Positions 8,920-18,441 are shown, numbered from the stretch's first letter. The stretch is 64,000 bases of DNA from Marivivens sp. (GCA_024642115.1 JAHEBU010000003.1:1-64000), one strand, 5' to 3'. The notes: generated from the letters alone by a model not told the origin. Made by a program: numbers and translations.

Positions 8920-9878
8920 AACAGGGATGGTTCACGACACTGACCGGAATTGATGAGGGTGACCCCGAGGTCATCCGCGCCGGATTGTCGGTGAAGGGGA
9001 CCCACCTGACCGCGATGCCGACCGGCCGCACAATGAACTTGGGCAGCTATGAAATGCCCAGCTTGTCCGACCTGCGGGAATCGGTCGCCCGACTGGATCT
9101 GCCCAAGGCAAAGACCGGGCTGACTGAAATCTTTGGCGATGTGCGCAAAATTCACGCCGATCCGGCCTTTGAGGGGGCAGTGTTTCAAGTCGCGTCGCAG
9201 TTCAACATGCTGGAAATGGTTGGCCCCGACGTTTCGCCCGAAGCGGGAATCAACGGCTATGCCTATGACCGCACCCAAGGCCCGGCATGTGCGATGGCCT
9301 GCGGAGCAGGGACGATCTGGCGGCAATACCTTGTTCCTGCAGGGGACGGGTTCGGACAAACTTCGGCACGTCAACTGGATGGGGCTGCCGACCTGCACGC
9401 CGCCCTTTGCGCCAACGGACCGCCGCTGTGGGACATGCGCAACGGATATCTCTGGCCGCGACCCGGGGCGCTGACCAAGATTACCCAGCAGTTGGCATCC
9501 CTTTCCCCGTCGGACCGGGATGTGATGATGGCGACCCTGCGGTATGCCATCCACTGGCAGACAGAGGTGACTGACCTGTCGCCTGGCCCACTGGTGACCC
9601 AGATCTATTGCAGCGCCGCACCCGTGGCCTATGCGCCCGGTCTGGCTGCGGACTGGTCGGACCTTGCCCAACTGATCCTGCGCGCCGCCTACGAGGCGAC
9701 GCTGAGTGTGGCGGTTCTGAACAAGGCCACGACGGGATGTAATCGTGTCGTCCTGACCCGTCTGGGCGGCGGGGCATTTGGCAACCCGACAGAGTGGATC
9801 GACCTGGCCATCCAGACCGCGATCGACCGGTTTTCCAACGCGGGCCTCGAGGTCTTGCTCTTGACCTATCGCGGGTGA
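8916..9878 (+). CDS. uncharacterised protein with macrodomain-like C-terminus
   Basis: The real gene is about 320 residues and starts at the ATG at 8916, inside an ATGA overlap with the PD40 gene. A longer open frame upstream is an extension out of frame with the PD40 gene. Features I can see are GPACAMACGAGTIWRQYLVP in the middle, WDMRNGYLWPR, and a C-terminal LGGGAFGNPTEWI followed by a long helix and a hydrophobic strand. The last block resembles the glycine loop and GxFGN segment of macrodomain/PARG-type ADP-ribose-binding proteins. This is a remembered pattern rather than a search result. If correct, the protein may bind or hydrolyse ADP-ribose derivatives. Function in the xylosidase operon is unknown. 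Confidence 0.6.
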   Translation: MKQGWFTTLTGIDEGDPEVIRAGLSVKGTHLTAMPTGRTMNLGSYEMPSLSDLRESVARLDLPKAKTGLTEIFGDVRKIHADPAFEGAVFQVASQFNMLEMVGPDVSPEAGINGYAYDRTQGPACAMACGAGTIWRQYLVPAGDGFGQTSARQLDGAADLHAALCANGPPLWDMRNGYLWPRPGALTKITQQLASLSPSDRDVMMATLRYAIHWQTEVTDLSPGPLVTQIYCSAAPVAYAPGLAADWSDLAQLILRAAYEATLSVAVLNKATTGCNRVVLTRLGGGAFGNPTEWIDLAIQTAIDRFSNAGLEVLLLTYRG

Positions 9879-9902
9879 GCGTCTTTTGCTGACGTCCGGG
9901 GG

Positions 9903-10529
9903 ATGCGAGTGATACGAACAGGACTTCCAGTTGCCCGCGCGGGCCAAGTCGTTGGGTTGCTCGGCGGATCGTTCGATCCCCCGCATGAGGGCCACGTCCA
10001 TATCACAAGAGCCGCCCTGCGTCGGTTCGGGCTGGACAATATCTGGTGGTTGGTGAGCCCCGGAAACCCGTTGAAATCCCGTGGACCGGCCCCTTTGGCC
10101 GAGCGGATGCAGGCCGCCCGCGCCCTTATGCACCATCCCCGCGTGGCCGTGACGGATATCGAGGCGCGGCTGGGAACACGTTACACGGCCCAGACCATCG
10201 CCGCCTTGCGTCGTGCCTATCCTGGCGTGCGGTTCGTCTGGCTGATGGGCGCGGACAATCTGGCCCAGTTTCACCGCTGGCAGCATTGGCGACAGATCAT
10301 GGACACCGTGCCTATCGGGGTCGTGGCGCGACCGGGTGACCGCATTTCGGCGCGTTTGTCGCATGCCGCACGGATTTATCGTGGATCGCGCCTGTCCGGG
10401 GCAGCCTCGCACCTGCTGGGGCAGATGGAAGCCCCGGTCTGGTGTTTCATCAATGTCCCGATGTCACATCAGTCATCCTCGGCCATTCGGGCGCGCGGCG
10501 AATGGGGCAGTCCCCCCGCGAAAACGTGA
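9903..10529 (+). CDS. nadD: nicotinate-nucleotide adenylyltransferase NadD
   Basis: The 208-residue protein carries the nucleotidyltransferase motif [11 protein letters not shown] near the N-terminus and the second signature as SHQSSSAIR near the C-terminus. [14 protein letters not shown] is a typical NadD block. It adenylylates nicotinate mononucleotide with ATP to give deamido-NAD in the cytoplasm. The NAD pathway continues with NadE, encoded at 38.6-40.3 kb in this window. It follows the macrodomain-like gene after 24 bases and precedes dacB by 48. The usual obgE-proA-nadD-rsfS neighbourhood is not seen. Identification is secure. Confidence 0.95.
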   Translation: MRVIRTGLPVARAGQVVGLLGGSFDPPHEGHVHITRAALRRFGLDNIWWLVSPGNPLKSRGPAPLAERMQAARALMHHPRVAVTDIEARLGTRYTAQTIAALRRAYPGVRFVWLMGADNLAQFHRWQHWRQIMDTVPIGVVARPGDRISARLSHAARIYRGSRLSGAASHLLGQMEAPVWCFINVPMSHQSSSAIRARGEWGSPPAKT

Positions 10530-10577
10530 GGGTGGATTGCTTGTGTTTGTTGTTCCGCCCAAATTAGGGTCCTCCCC

Positions 10578-12086
10578 ATGAATTTGCCCCTGTCCAGACG
10601 CACCATTCTTGCCGGCCTTCTGGCTGCGGCGGCAGGTCCGGCGATTGCCGATGCGCCGGTCCGGTCGCCCCGCCCAGTGTCGCGCGACAGCGTTCCCGCG
10701 TCGGCGCGCGGCACGGGGCCGCGTGCGCGGACCACTCTGGAGCAGGTGATCGCCGACGCCGGGCTGGATGGGTCGATTGGCGTCGCTTTGGCTGATGTCG
10801 CGACCGGCACCCTTCTGGAAAGCCATAACGCGTCGGAAATGATCCCTCCGGCCAGCGTGACCAAGACGATCACGTCGATGTATGCCCTGCACGCGCTGGG
10901 TCCTGACTATCGGTTCGACACCCGGCTGATTGCGACTGGGCCGGTGACCGAAGGGGTCCTTCAGGGCGACCTTATTCTAACGGGCGGAGGGGACCCGTCT
11001 CTGTTGACTGACGACCTGGCCGATATGGCCCGGCTTTTGGATGCGACCGGGCTCAAAGAGGTTTCGGGTGCGTTTCTCGTCTGGGGCGGGGCGCTGCCCG
11101 GCAGGCAGACCATCGACCCGACCCAACTGGATTATCTGGGATACAACCCCGCCATTGGCGGGCTGAACCTGAACTTCAACCGCGTCTATTTCGAATGGAC
11201 CCGCGTCAACGGCACCTATCAGGTCAGCATGGACGCCCGCAGCGACACGGCCCGCCCAGCGGTAAGCATGGCCCGGATGGAGGTGGTGGATCGCCCTGCC
11301 CCCCTGTTTACCTATCAAGACGGCGGCGGTGTTGATGAGTGGACGGTGGCCCGTGTGGCGTTGGGGAAATCGGGGTCGCGATGGTTGCCCGTCCGGTATC
11401 CGGCACTTTATGCGGGTGAGGTCCTGCGCAGTTTGGCACGGTCGCGGGGGATAAAGATGGCCGAGCCCGTCGAGGTGTCATCGCTGCCGGAAGGCGTGGC
11501 CCTGGTCACCCATCAAAGTGCGCCGTTGACCGATATCATCCGCGACATGTTGAAATATTCGACCAATCTGACCGCAGAGATCCTGGGCCTTGCCGCGACA
11601 AAGGCGGCCGCCGGCTATGTGCTGCCAACCCGGGACTCGGCCCGGCGCATGGCGATAGACCTTTTGGAAACTGCAGGGGTCGCGGCCAGATTTGCCGACC
11701 ATTCGGGATTGTCGGACGAGTCGCACATCTCGGCCCGGTCGATGGTGCGCTTTCTGACAACGGTCGGGACCGAGTCGCAGATCTCCCCACTTCTGAAGCA
11801 TGTTCTGTTGACGGGACAGGATGGGAAAGCCTTGCCCAACCAGCCTGCCGAGGTTGTGGCAAAGACAGGAACTCTGAATTTTGCCAGCGCCCTGGCCGGG
11901 TATGTCAGGGCCGCTGGCAGGTCCGAATTGGCATTTGCGATCTTTTCGATCAACCAGGACCGTCGTGAGGCCACGAGATCCTCGGACGAGGAATTGCCCG
12001 AAGGGGCATCCGCCTGGAACACCAAGGCCAAGGCGCTTCAGCAAACCTTGCTCAAGCGGTGGGCCGCGATGGGGCAGGCCAATTAG
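10578..12086 (+). CDS. dacB: D-alanyl-D-alanine carboxypeptidase/endopeptidase (PBP4 class)
   Basis: At 502 residues this matches the peptidase S13 family. The serine-type penicillin-binding motifs are all present: SVTK (PPASVTKTI) for the nucleophile, STN in KYSTNLTAE, and KTG in AKTGTLNFA. The N-terminus has a twin-arginine-like SRRTILAGLLAAAAG stretch ending near AIADA, so it is exported to the periplasm, perhaps by Tat. It trims D-Ala from peptidoglycan peptides and may cleave cross-links. The window also encodes the elongasome (mreBCD, mrdA, rodA), but dacB is a separate unit. It ends 10 bases from a convergent small membrane-protein gene. Confidence 0.93.
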   Translation: MNLPLSRRTILAGLLAAAAGPAIADAPVRSPRPVSRDSVPASARGTGPRARTTLEQVIADAGLDGSIGVALADVATGTLLESHNASEMIPPASVTKTITSMYALHALGPDYRFDTRLIATGPVTEGVLQGDLILTGGGDPSLLTDDLADMARLLDATGLKEVSGAFLVWGGALPGRQTIDPTQLDYLGYNPAIGGLNLNFNRVYFEWTRVNGTYQVSMDARSDTARPAVSMARMEVVDRPAPLFTYQDGGGVDEWTVARVALGKSGSRWLPVRYPALYAGEVLRSLARSRGIKMAEPVEVSSLPEGVALVTHQSAPLTDIIRDMLKYSTNLTAEILGLAATKAAAGYVLPTRDSARRMAIDLLETAGVAARFADHSGLSDESHISARSMVRFLTTVGTESQISPLLKHVLLTGQDGKALPNQPAEVVAKTGTLNFASALAGYVRAAGRSELAFAIFSINQDRREATRSSDEELPEGASAWNTKAKALQQTLLKRWAAMGQAN

Positions 12087-12096
12087 CGGACCTGGA

Positions 12097-12282
12097 TCAC
12101 AGGCGGGCCGCAGAACCGCGCGGGCCGGCAATCAGCCAGGCGATTAGGCCGACGACCGGCAAAATGGCGACGACCAGGCTCCAGATGACCTTGGCTCCGG
12201 TTGACGTGCCAGAGGTCAGGAGTTGGTAGATGGCATAAATATCGAGGATCAGGATGATGATCCCGAAGATGGAATAGGTCAT
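12097..12282 (-). CDS. PLDc_N-domain small membrane protein
   Basis: Starting at the ATG at 12282 gives 61 residues. There are two hydrophobic segments, the second ending in GLIAWLIAGPRGS. This is the hallmark of the PLDc_N (phospholipase D-nuclease N-terminal) family of small membrane proteins, related to immunity proteins and cardiolipin-synthase N-termini. The family's molecular role is not established for stand-alone members. It is convergent with dacB, and I see no obvious operon partner. Confidence 0.75.
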   Translation of the reverse strand: MTYSIFGIIILILDIYAIYQLLTSGTSTGAKVIWSLVVAILPVVGLIAWLIAGPRGSAARL

Positions 12283-12339
12283 GACGCACCTCTGCGTTGT
12301 GGGTTCACAATGCAACGCAATGCTGGCCCCCTTGTTCCG

Positions 12340-12759
12340 TCAAAGCGTCATGTGACGAGCCCGCGCACCCCGTTCAATCGCGGCTGCATGCAGCCGGTCG
12401 ATGTCCAGCTCGTAGCGGATTTCTTCGAGCATCCGCCCTTCTCCTTCGGTAATGCTGCCGTCGGCGGCGCACACGTCACAGGCGATGGCATAGGCCGTTT
12501 CAAATAGTTTTTCCGGCAGTGCGTCGCGGATCAGGCCGAACAGCGCATCCAACCCTTCCTCTTGCTCCAGCAAATCAAAAACGGTGCGCGACATGGGCGT
12601 GATCCGTTCGGCATCATAATCCCCAAAGATCGGAAGATTGTTGACGATGTTGGTGATCTGGAGAAGTTCGGCCGTGCGCACCTCTTCGTCTGCGGCAGAG
12701 ACGGCGATCATCAGGGCTAGCAGCGCGTCCTGCGCGGTCATCGGGGCGTCTTCGATCAT
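12340..12759 (-). CDS. TerB-like (tellurite-resistance family) protein
   Basis: I start at the ATG at 12759 because AAGGAGA lies just upstream at ideal spacing. The product is 139 residues, soluble and all-helical, with an acidic character. It shows TerB-type features: an N-terminal ALLALMIAVSAADEEVRTAE block and a C-terminal ACDVCAADGSITEGEGRMLEEI block, two acidic helix pairs that bind metal in TerB/DjlA-like domains. Stand-alone copies are widespread and their role is unclear, so tellurite resistance should not be assumed. It is divergent from lysS, with about 110 bases between the two start codons. Confidence 0.8.
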   Translation of the reverse strand: MIEDAPMTAQDALLALMIAVSAADEEVRTAELLQITNIVNNLPIFGDYDAERITPMSRTVFDLLEQEEGLDALFGLIRDALPEKLFETAYAIACDVCAADGSITEGEGRMLEEIRYELDIDRLHAAAIERGARARHMTL

Positions 12760-12869
12760 GGCATTCTCCTTGGGTTCCGTTCCCATTTATTGACGCGCCC
12801 CCCCTGCCGCAATAGGGAGTGCGGGCGGCGCAGCCATTGGGGGCCGCCCGACCTGCCGAGAGATCAAAG

Positions 12870-14453
12870 ATGTCCGAACTGCGCGAACTGGCGATGCAAA
12901 GCAAGGCCTGGCCTTTTGAAGAGGCCCGCGCCCTGCTCAAACGCTATGACGCCAAGCCGCCGGAAAAGGGATATGTCCTGTTTGAAACAGGCTATGGCCC
13001 GTCCGGCCTACCCCATATCGGCACCTTTGGCGAGGTGAGCCGCACGACGATGATCCGCCGTGCGTTCGAAGTGATTTCGGATATCCCCACCCGCCTGATC
13101 TGCTTTTCCGACGATGTGGACGGGATGCGCAAAGTTCCCGACAACGTCCCCAATCGCGAGATGTTACTGGAGAATTTGCAGCGCCCGCTGACATCCGTGC
13201 CTGATCCGTTCGGCGAATTCGACAGTTTTGGGGCGCACAACAATGCGATGCTGCGCCGGTTTCTGGACACGTTCGGGTTCGAGTACGAATTCATCAGCGC
13301 GACCGAATTCTACAAGTCCGGCCAGTTCGACGACACCTTGCGGCTGGCTGTCGAACGCTATGACGCGATCATGGCGATCATGCTCAAATCCCTGCGCGAA
13401 GAGCGGCAACAAACCTATTCCGCGTTTCTGCCAATCCACCCCGAAACGGGTCGGGTCCTGTATGTGCCGATGAAAGAGGTTAACGCCCGCGATCACACGA
13501 TCACCTTTGACGACGAAGATGGCCGCGAATGGACGCTGCCCGTCACCGGCGGCAACGTGAAGTTACAATGGAAGCCCGATTTCGGCGCGCGTTGGGCAGC
13601 CCTTGGCGTCGATTTCGAGATGTATGGCAAGGATCATTCGACGAATACGCCGATCTACGACGGCATCTGCGAGGTTCTGGGCGGGCGCAAGCCGAACCAC
13701 TTCAGCTACGAGCTGTTCCTTGACGAACACGGGCAAAAGATTTCCAAGACCAAGGGCAATGGCCTGTCCATCGACGAATGGCTGACCTATGCCGCATCGG
13801 AATCCTTGTCCTATTTCATGTATCAAAAGCCCAAGACGGCCAAGCGGATGCATTTCGACGTGATCCCCAAAGCGGTGGATGAATATCACCAGCAGTTGCG
13901 GGCCTATGGCACTCAGGACACGGCGGCGCGGCTGGCCAACCCGGTGTTCCACATCCACGGCCACAATGTTCCCGCGTCCAACATGGTCGTGCCGTTCGGG
14001 ATGCTTTTGAACCTCGCCAGCGCCGCAGGGGCCGAGGACACCGAAACCATGTGGGGCTTCATCCGCGCCTATGCGCCCGAGGCCACCCCCGAAACGCACG
14101 CCGATCTGGATCAGGCGGCGGGGTTCGCTGTCCGCTACTACAATGATTTCGTCAAACCGACCAAAGTGTTCCGCGCCCCCTCGGACAAGGAAAGGGCGGC
14201 GATGGACGACCTGCTGGCCCGCCTCAAATCCTGGGATGGACCTGCGGATGGCGAGGCGCTGCAAACCATGGTGTTCGCCGTCGGCACGGACCACGGCTTC
14301 GAGCCCCTGCGCGAATGGTTCGCGGCCCTGTATCAGGTGCTGTTGGGGGCGGATCAGGGTCCGCGGTTCGGCTCGTTCATCGCCCTCTACGGCGTCGACC
14401 AGACGATCAATCTGATCGAAGACGGGCTGGCCGGGCGGCTTGTGACTGCGTGA
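12870..14453 (+). CDS. lysS: lysyl-tRNA synthetase, class I
   Basis: At 527 residues this is a class I LysRS, the form found in archaea and most alphaproteobacteria. The HIGH signature appears in [11 protein letters not shown] and the KMSKS signature as KISKTKG. I use the ATG at 12870, since the sequence from [19 protein letters not shown] matches the family start. A longer frame from 12819 lacks support. The enzyme charges tRNA-Lys in the cytoplasm and is essential if it is the only LysRS. The next gene begins 73 bases later and encodes a secreted DUF4864-like protein. Confidence 0.96.
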   Translation: MSELRELAMQSKAWPFEEARALLKRYDAKPPEKGYVLFETGYGPSGLPHIGTFGEVSRTTMIRRAFEVISDIPTRLICFSDDVDGMRKVPDNVPNREMLLENLQRPLTSVPDPFGEFDSFGAHNNAMLRRFLDTFGFEYEFISATEFYKSGQFDDTLRLAVERYDAIMAIMLKSLREERQQTYSAFLPIHPETGRVLYVPMKEVNARDHTITFDDEDGREWTLPVTGGNVKLQWKPDFGARWAALGVDFEMYGKDHSTNTPIYDGICEVLGGRKPNHFSYELFLDEHGQKISKTKGNGLSIDEWLTYAASESLSYFMYQKPKTAKRMHFDVIPKAVDEYHQQLRAYGTQDTAARLANPVFHIHGHNVPASNMVVPFGMLLNLASAAGAEDTETMWGFIRAYAPEATPETHADLDQAAGFAVRYYNDFVKPTKVFRAPSDKERAAMDDLLARLKSWDGPADGEALQTMVFAVGTDHGFEPLREWFAALYQVLLGADQGPRFGSFIALYGVDQTINLIEDGLAGRLVTA

Positions 14454-14526
14454 TCTTGTAAATTTGAAACTAAATTCGGCCCCGCCCCGTATCTTCTGAC
14501 AGGAAGCACAAGATCTGGAGGCGGCA

Positions 14527-14931
14527 ATGCTGCGCATCATCGTATTCTGTCTGGGCCTTCTGACGATCACGGGGCCTGCCCGGGCTCAGGATTCGGCGGC
14601 CATCCAATCGACCATTACGAGCCAGCTTCAAGCCTTCAACGACCGCGATATCGACAAGGCGTGGTCCTACGCCTCGCCCACGATCCAAAGCATGTTCCGG
14701 ACGCCGGAAAACTTTGGGACGATGGTGCGAAACGGCTATCCCATGGTCTGGACCAACGCCGACCCGAAATTCCTGGACCTGCGCGAGGTTGACGGCAGCC
14801 TTTGGCAAAAATTGCTGATCCGCGATACCGGCGGGGCGCTTTGGGTGCTGGATTACAAGATGATCCAGACCGAGGCTGGCTGGCAGATCGACGCCGTCTC
14901 CATCATCCCCGCCCCCGACGTCGGCGCCTGA
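14527..14931 (+). CDS. secreted DUF4864 protein
   Basis: The 134-residue product begins with a signal peptide (hydrophobic to about residue 16, cleavage after ARA). A single domain follows, with FNDRDIDKAWSYASPTIQSMF, GYPMVW and a C-terminal GWQIDAVSIIP strand. These match what I recall of DUF4864, an NTF2-like fold found in secreted proteobacterial proteins. GGAGG lies seven bases before the ATG. No catalytic function is known. It stands between lysS and the beta-helix gene and probably has its own promoter within 14454-14526. Confidence 0.8.
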   Translation: MLRIIVFCLGLLTITGPARAQDSAAIQSTITSQLQAFNDRDIDKAWSYASPTIQSMFRTPENFGTMVRNGYPMVWTNADPKFLDLREVDGSLWQKLLIRDTGGALWVLDYKMIQTEAGWQIDAVSIIPAPDVGA

Positions 14932-15011
14932 CAGGCCCAACCGGCTGTTGCACCCGCCAACGTCACGGTGCCCCAAGGCTGCCCTTACCCGCCGAGGTTA
15001 CCTCTTCGTGT

Positions 15012-15041
15012 CATGACCGGACGGCTCTCGTCCGTGTCGTG
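15012..15041 (+). promoter_or_regulatory. leader stem-loop 1 of the beta-helix gene
   Basis: CGGACG (15018-15023) and CGTCCG (15029-15034) pair around a 5-nt loop. The stem extends outward through CATGAC/GTCGTG with one bulged T and one G-U pair. It could instead end the DUF4864 transcript, but no T-run follows. Confidence 0.4.
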
Positions 15042-15050
15042 ATTGGATTT

Positions 15051-15102
15051 GGCGGGCGATTTCGGGGCGGGTCGGGCATGTCCGTTCCGCCCCGAACCCG
15101 CC
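15051..15102 (+). promoter_or_regulatory. long leader hairpin upstream of the beta-helix gene
   Basis: GGCGGG (15051-15056) pairs with CCCGCC (15097-15102). TTCGGGGCGG (15061-15070) pairs perfectly with CCGCCCCGAA (15087-15096), and an inner CGG/CCG closes a 6-nt loop. Total about 19 base pairs. The Shine-Dalgarno GAAAGGGGA stays free immediately 3' of the hairpin, and the ATG is at 15121. Confidence 0.5.
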
Positions 15103-15120
15103 CAGCGGAAAGGGGATTTC

Positions 15121-17406
15121 ATGAACAAGGCGATTACCGACGGGCTGGTCCTGATGCCGCCGCCGTTTGCGCAAGGCTTGGGGGTGTGGTCCAGCGGGGA
15201 CGGCACGCCCGGATCGGACACCTATGCCGTGTCGGGCAGCGGCGTCTTTGTGCCCGCCGATCAGGATTTCGGCGGATGCCTTGAAATCCTCAAGTCGTCG
15301 ACCACGACCAAGCTGCGCTATATGGGCGAAACGACCCTGTTGCCCGGCTGCTATCTGCGCGTGACTGCCCGGGTCAAGGCGGTGGCAGGCGCCCTGCCGT
15401 CCGTGCGGATCGCCGGATGGGCGGGGGGGGCGGGCGGGTCCCATGTCAGTGGCGTGGTCGAGGTCGGCCCCGCCACTCAACTGACCAGCTACGGCCAGAT
15501 TGTCGAAGTCAGCGCCATCATCGGCACCGGCAACCGCACCGGCGTCAACATGGTCTGGAACGGCGCGATCTTTGGCCACTTCGGCCTTGATCTGACCGGG
15601 CCCAACGGCGGCCTCGTCCGGGTAGACGACATCGTCATCGAAGACATAACCAGCGCCTTTCTGCGCGACATCATGTCGGTCGTCGATGTGCGCGACTATG
15701 GAGCAAAGGGCGACGGGGTCACCAACGATGCCGCCGCGTTCGAGGCGGCAGACACAGCCGCAAACGGGCGGATGGTGCTGGTGTCCAAAGGAACCTATTT
15801 CCTGGGCAGCAACGTCACCATCGACAACCGCATCCGGTTTGAAGGCACCGTGACGATGCCCACGGACAAGGTCCTGGCGCTGCAAAAGAACTTTGATTTC
15901 ACGTCCTACCTCGACGCGTTCGGGGACGAGGAGCTTGCCTTCAAGAAGGCGTTTCAGGCCCTTCTGGGGCAGACGGACCATGAATCGCTCGATCTTCAGG
16001 GGCACCGGGTCAGTTTGACCGGACCCATCGACATGGCGCTCGCGGCCGGAAAAACCTCGTATGCGACGCGCAGGGTGGTGCGGAACGGGCAGTTCGTAAC
16101 CTCCAACTACCCAGCCTGGAACAACACTGTCGTCACCTCGCCGGCGACATATTCGCGGTCCAGCAAACTAACGCTGACCAACGTGACCAACATCGCCAAC
16201 GTACCCGTCGGATCGCTTGTCACCGGCAACGGCATCGGGCGAGAGGTCTATGTGCGCGACGTCAACATCGGGGCCAAGACGATCACCCTGTCCAACCCGC
16301 TGTACGACGCCGAGGGCACACAGGTCCTGACCTTTACCCGGTTCAAGTATCTGCTGGATTTCAGTGGTTTCGACGACCTGAGCCAGTTCATCTTTGATGA
16401 CGTCGAATTTCTGGGCGGTGGTTATGCCAGCTGCATCATGCTGGCCAAGCAGGGGCTGACGTTTCACCTGCGCGACTGTTTCATCAACAGACCCAAGGAC
16501 CGCGGCGTCACCTCCATCGGGACTGGCTGCCAGGGGATGTTGATCGACCGCTGTCAATTCCTGTCCAACGAGCAGAACCAGACTGTCCCGAACCGGACGA
16601 CCATCGGGTTCAACATCAACGGCAACGATGCCAAGATCCGCGAAAACCGGGCAGTCAAGTTCCGCCATTTCTGTGTGCTGACCGGCACCGGAAACATGAT
16701 CATGAGCAACCATTGGTTCCAAGGGGATGTGGAACCGCAGGGCGTCCGGGTCGCTGGCATCGTCATTACCGCAATCAACTGTTCGACCCAGTTGACCGGT
16801 AACTACGTCGACAACAGCTTTATCGAATGGACCAATGAACACGAGGAAAACCCCAACCTTGGGATTCAGTTTTCCTTTGGCGGGCTGTCGATCACCAACA
16901 ACTTCTTTTTGTGCAGCAGTGTCGCCCCGTGGTTCAGCTTTATCGTCATCAAACCCTATGGAACGGGCCATTTCATCCAGGGCTTTGCAGTTCAGGGCAA
17001 CGTATTCAAATCGACGCTGGGCAACATTGACCGGTTGGAGCGGGTCGATACCGCCTTTGCCGATCTCGACTATGGCCGGATGCGGAACATCCTGTTTGAA
17101 GGCAACACCTTCAACAGCATCTCGCAAGCCTGCCGCAACCCGGTCCTGTTGCAGCATGTGCAGGCCACGGCCGACAAGAACTGGATCGTGGAAAGCAATC
17201 CTGAACTCCCCTTCAACGGCCGCCTGCGGTCCGTGGAATCCATCGTCAAGGTCGGCAAGGTGGCGGATGCGGGCAACGTGCTTGTCACGGAAACGCCCTA
17301 CTGCAATCTGGAGTTCGGACCGACCAAATCCCAGGTCCGTCTGGTCTGGGGAACCGCTTGTACCGGGACGGTGCGGGTTCTTGCCCGGATGGACGAACCG
17401 AACTGA
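15121..17406 (+). CDS. pectate-lyase-superfamily / GH28-related beta-helix protein
   Basis: The product is 761 residues from the ATG at 15121, which has GGAAAGGGG upstream. Residues 1-180 form a beta-rich domain resembling a carbohydrate-binding or tail-fibre-like module. Then comes VDVRDYGAKGDGVTND (residues 188-203), the hallmark start of pectate-lyase-superfamily right-handed beta-helices shared by GH28 enzymes and phage tailspikes. No signal peptide is visible. The C-terminal 100 residues look like another beta-sandwich. Similar proteins occur singly in Rhodobacterales genomes and may act on exopolysaccharide, but I cannot assign catalytic residues. An intrinsic terminator follows closely. 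The long structured leader is unusual. Confidence 0.75.
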   Translation: MNKAITDGLVLMPPPFAQGLGVWSSGDGTPGSDTYAVSGSGVFVPADQDFGGCLEILKSSTTTKLRYMGETTLLPGCYLRVTARVKAVAGALPSVRIAGWAGGAGGSHVSGVVEVGPATQLTSYGQIVEVSAIIGTGNRTGVNMVWNGAIFGHFGLDLTGPNGGLVRVDDIVIEDITSAFLRDIMSVVDVRDYGAKGDGVTNDAAAFEAADTAANGRMVLVSKGTYFLGSNVTIDNRIRFEGTVTMPTDKVLALQKNFDFTSYLDAFGDEELAFKKAFQALLGQTDHESLDLQGHRVSLTGPIDMALAAGKTSYATRRVVRNGQFVTSNYPAWNNTVVTSPATYSRSSKLTLTNVTNIANVPVGSLVTGNGIGREVYVRDVNIGAKTITLSNPLYDAEGTQVLTFTRFKYLLDFSGFDDLSQFIFDDVEFLGGGYASCIMLAKQGLTFHLRDCFINRPKDRGVTSIGTGCQGMLIDRCQFLSNEQNQTVPNRTTIGFNINGNDAKIRENRAVKFRHFCVLTGTGNMIMSNHWFQGDVEPQGVRVAGIVITAINCSTQLTGNYVDNSFIEWTNEHEENPNLGIQFSFGGLSITNNFFLCSSVAPWFSFIVIKPYGTGHFIQGFAVQGNVFKSTLGNIDRLERVDTAFADLDYGRMRNILFEGNTFNSISQACRNPVLLQHVQATADKNWIVESNPELPFNGRLRSVESIVKVGKVADAGNVLVTETPYCNLEFGPTKSQVRLVWGTACTGTVRVLARMDEPN

Positions 17407-17431
17407 TCTCTCCTCGGAGGGACGGTGTTAC

Positions 17432-17459
17432 AAAGGGCGCTGGAAACAGCGCCCTTTTT
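17432..17459 (+). terminator. intrinsic terminator of the beta-helix gene
   Basis: AAAGGGCGCTG pairs with CAGCGCCCTTT around a GAAA tetraloop and runs into five Ts. It isolates the urease cluster from upstream transcription. Confidence 0.9.
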
Positions 17460-17520
17460 CATGGGGACGTTTGCCCAAATAAAAGGCAATCGCCCGACAG
17501 AAGGCGCATTTTCCGGGGCT

Positions 17521-17536
17521 TGGCGGTGTGCCTGCT
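17521..17536 (+). promoter_or_regulatory. candidate sigma-54 promoter for the urease cluster
   Basis: The bases TGGCGGTGTGCCTGCT match the -24/-12 pattern (TGGC, then TGC with correct spacing). It lies after the upstream terminator and about 60 bases before the ureD start. Nitrogen control of urease through sigma-54 is common in proteobacteria. The match is partial and no clear NtrC site was seen. Confidence 0.35.
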
Positions 17537-17597
17537 GGTAATCGCAGCGGCGCATCTGAAAGATGACAGGGCGTTGTTCACCTCCTAAGGTCGCCCC

Positions 17598-18437
17598 ATG
17601 ACCCGCCTTGACCCACCCGCCTTGACGCCCGCTACAGGCCGCCAGCCTCGTGCAATTGGCGATCTTGTGGTCAGCGTGCGCCGCGATGGGTCCCAGACCC
17701 GGCTCGATGGATTGCGGCAGATGGGCTCGCTCAAGGCGCTGTTCCCGCGCCGCTACGGACCCGCTGTCGAAACCGTTTTTCTCAACACTGCCGGGGGTCT
17801 GACAGGCGGCGACCGGATGCGGATGTCCGTGCGCGCCGACGAGGGCGCGGCGATCCAGATCTCATCCCAGGCGGCCGAAAGGGCGTATCGAGCGCAACCG
17901 GGGTCAGAAGCGCGACTGGACGTCCATCTGTCCGCCGGGGCGAACGCCGCTCTCGCCTGGATCCCGCAGGAAACGCTGCTGTTCGACGGGGCGGCGCTGC
18001 GGCGCCGGCTGACGGCGGACATCACCGGCACCTCGCGCCTTCTGATCGTCGAACCGCTCATCCTTGGGCGACCCGCAATGGGCGAGGTCGTCCGCGACGC
18101 GGCGTTTCATGACCGCTGGCAGGTCCGGTGCGACGGCAGCCTGATCTTTGCCGATGCGGTCAACCTGTCGGGGGACCTCGCGGCGCGTCTTGACCGACCG
18201 GGCATCGCGGGCGGTGCCGGGGCAATGGCATCGGTCCTTCTGGCCGCCCCGGAGGCCGAGGCCCACCTGCCCCCCCTCCGTGCCCTGCTGCCCGACACCT
18301 GCGGGGCCAGCCTTATCCGTGACGGCCTGCTGTTTCTGCGCCTGCTCGCCCCTGACGGCTTTGCCCTGCGCAAGATCCTGATCCCGGTGATCGAGGCGCT
18401 GTCCCTTTCCCCTCTCCCCAAAGTCTGGAGACTGTGA
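17598..18437 (+). CDS. ureD: urease accessory protein UreD
   Basis: This 279-residue protein has the UreD/UreH pattern: [19 protein letters not shown], then [12 protein letters not shown], then [12 protein letters not shown], with RPAMGEVV further on. UreD binds apo-urease and, with UreF and UreG, forms the complex that delivers nickel. It is the first gene of the cluster, and ureA follows after 4 bases. The ATG has TAAGG at a fair distance. Upstream DNA holds a strong terminator and a sigma-54-like motif. Confidence 0.94.
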   Translation: MTRLDPPALTPATGRQPRAIGDLVVSVRRDGSQTRLDGLRQMGSLKALFPRRYGPAVETVFLNTAGGLTGGDRMRMSVRADEGAAIQISSQAAERAYRAQPGSEARLDVHLSAGANAALAWIPQETLLFDGAALRRRLTADITGTSRLLIVEPLILGRPAMGEVVRDAAFHDRWQVRCDGSLIFADAVNLSGDLAARLDRPGIAGGAGAMASVLLAAPEAEAHLPPLRALLPDTCGASLIRDGLLFLRLLAPDGFALRKILIPVIEALSLSPLPKVWRL

Positions 18438-18441
18438 GCCC

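Noticed and set aside
8901-10412. 503-residue minus-strand frame across the macrodomain-like gene and nadD
   Set aside because: Crosses two plus-strand genes with clear motifs and contains no recognisable family.
13563-14570. 335-residue minus-strand frame across lysS
   Set aside because: Antisense shadow with His/Asp-rich, unstructured composition.
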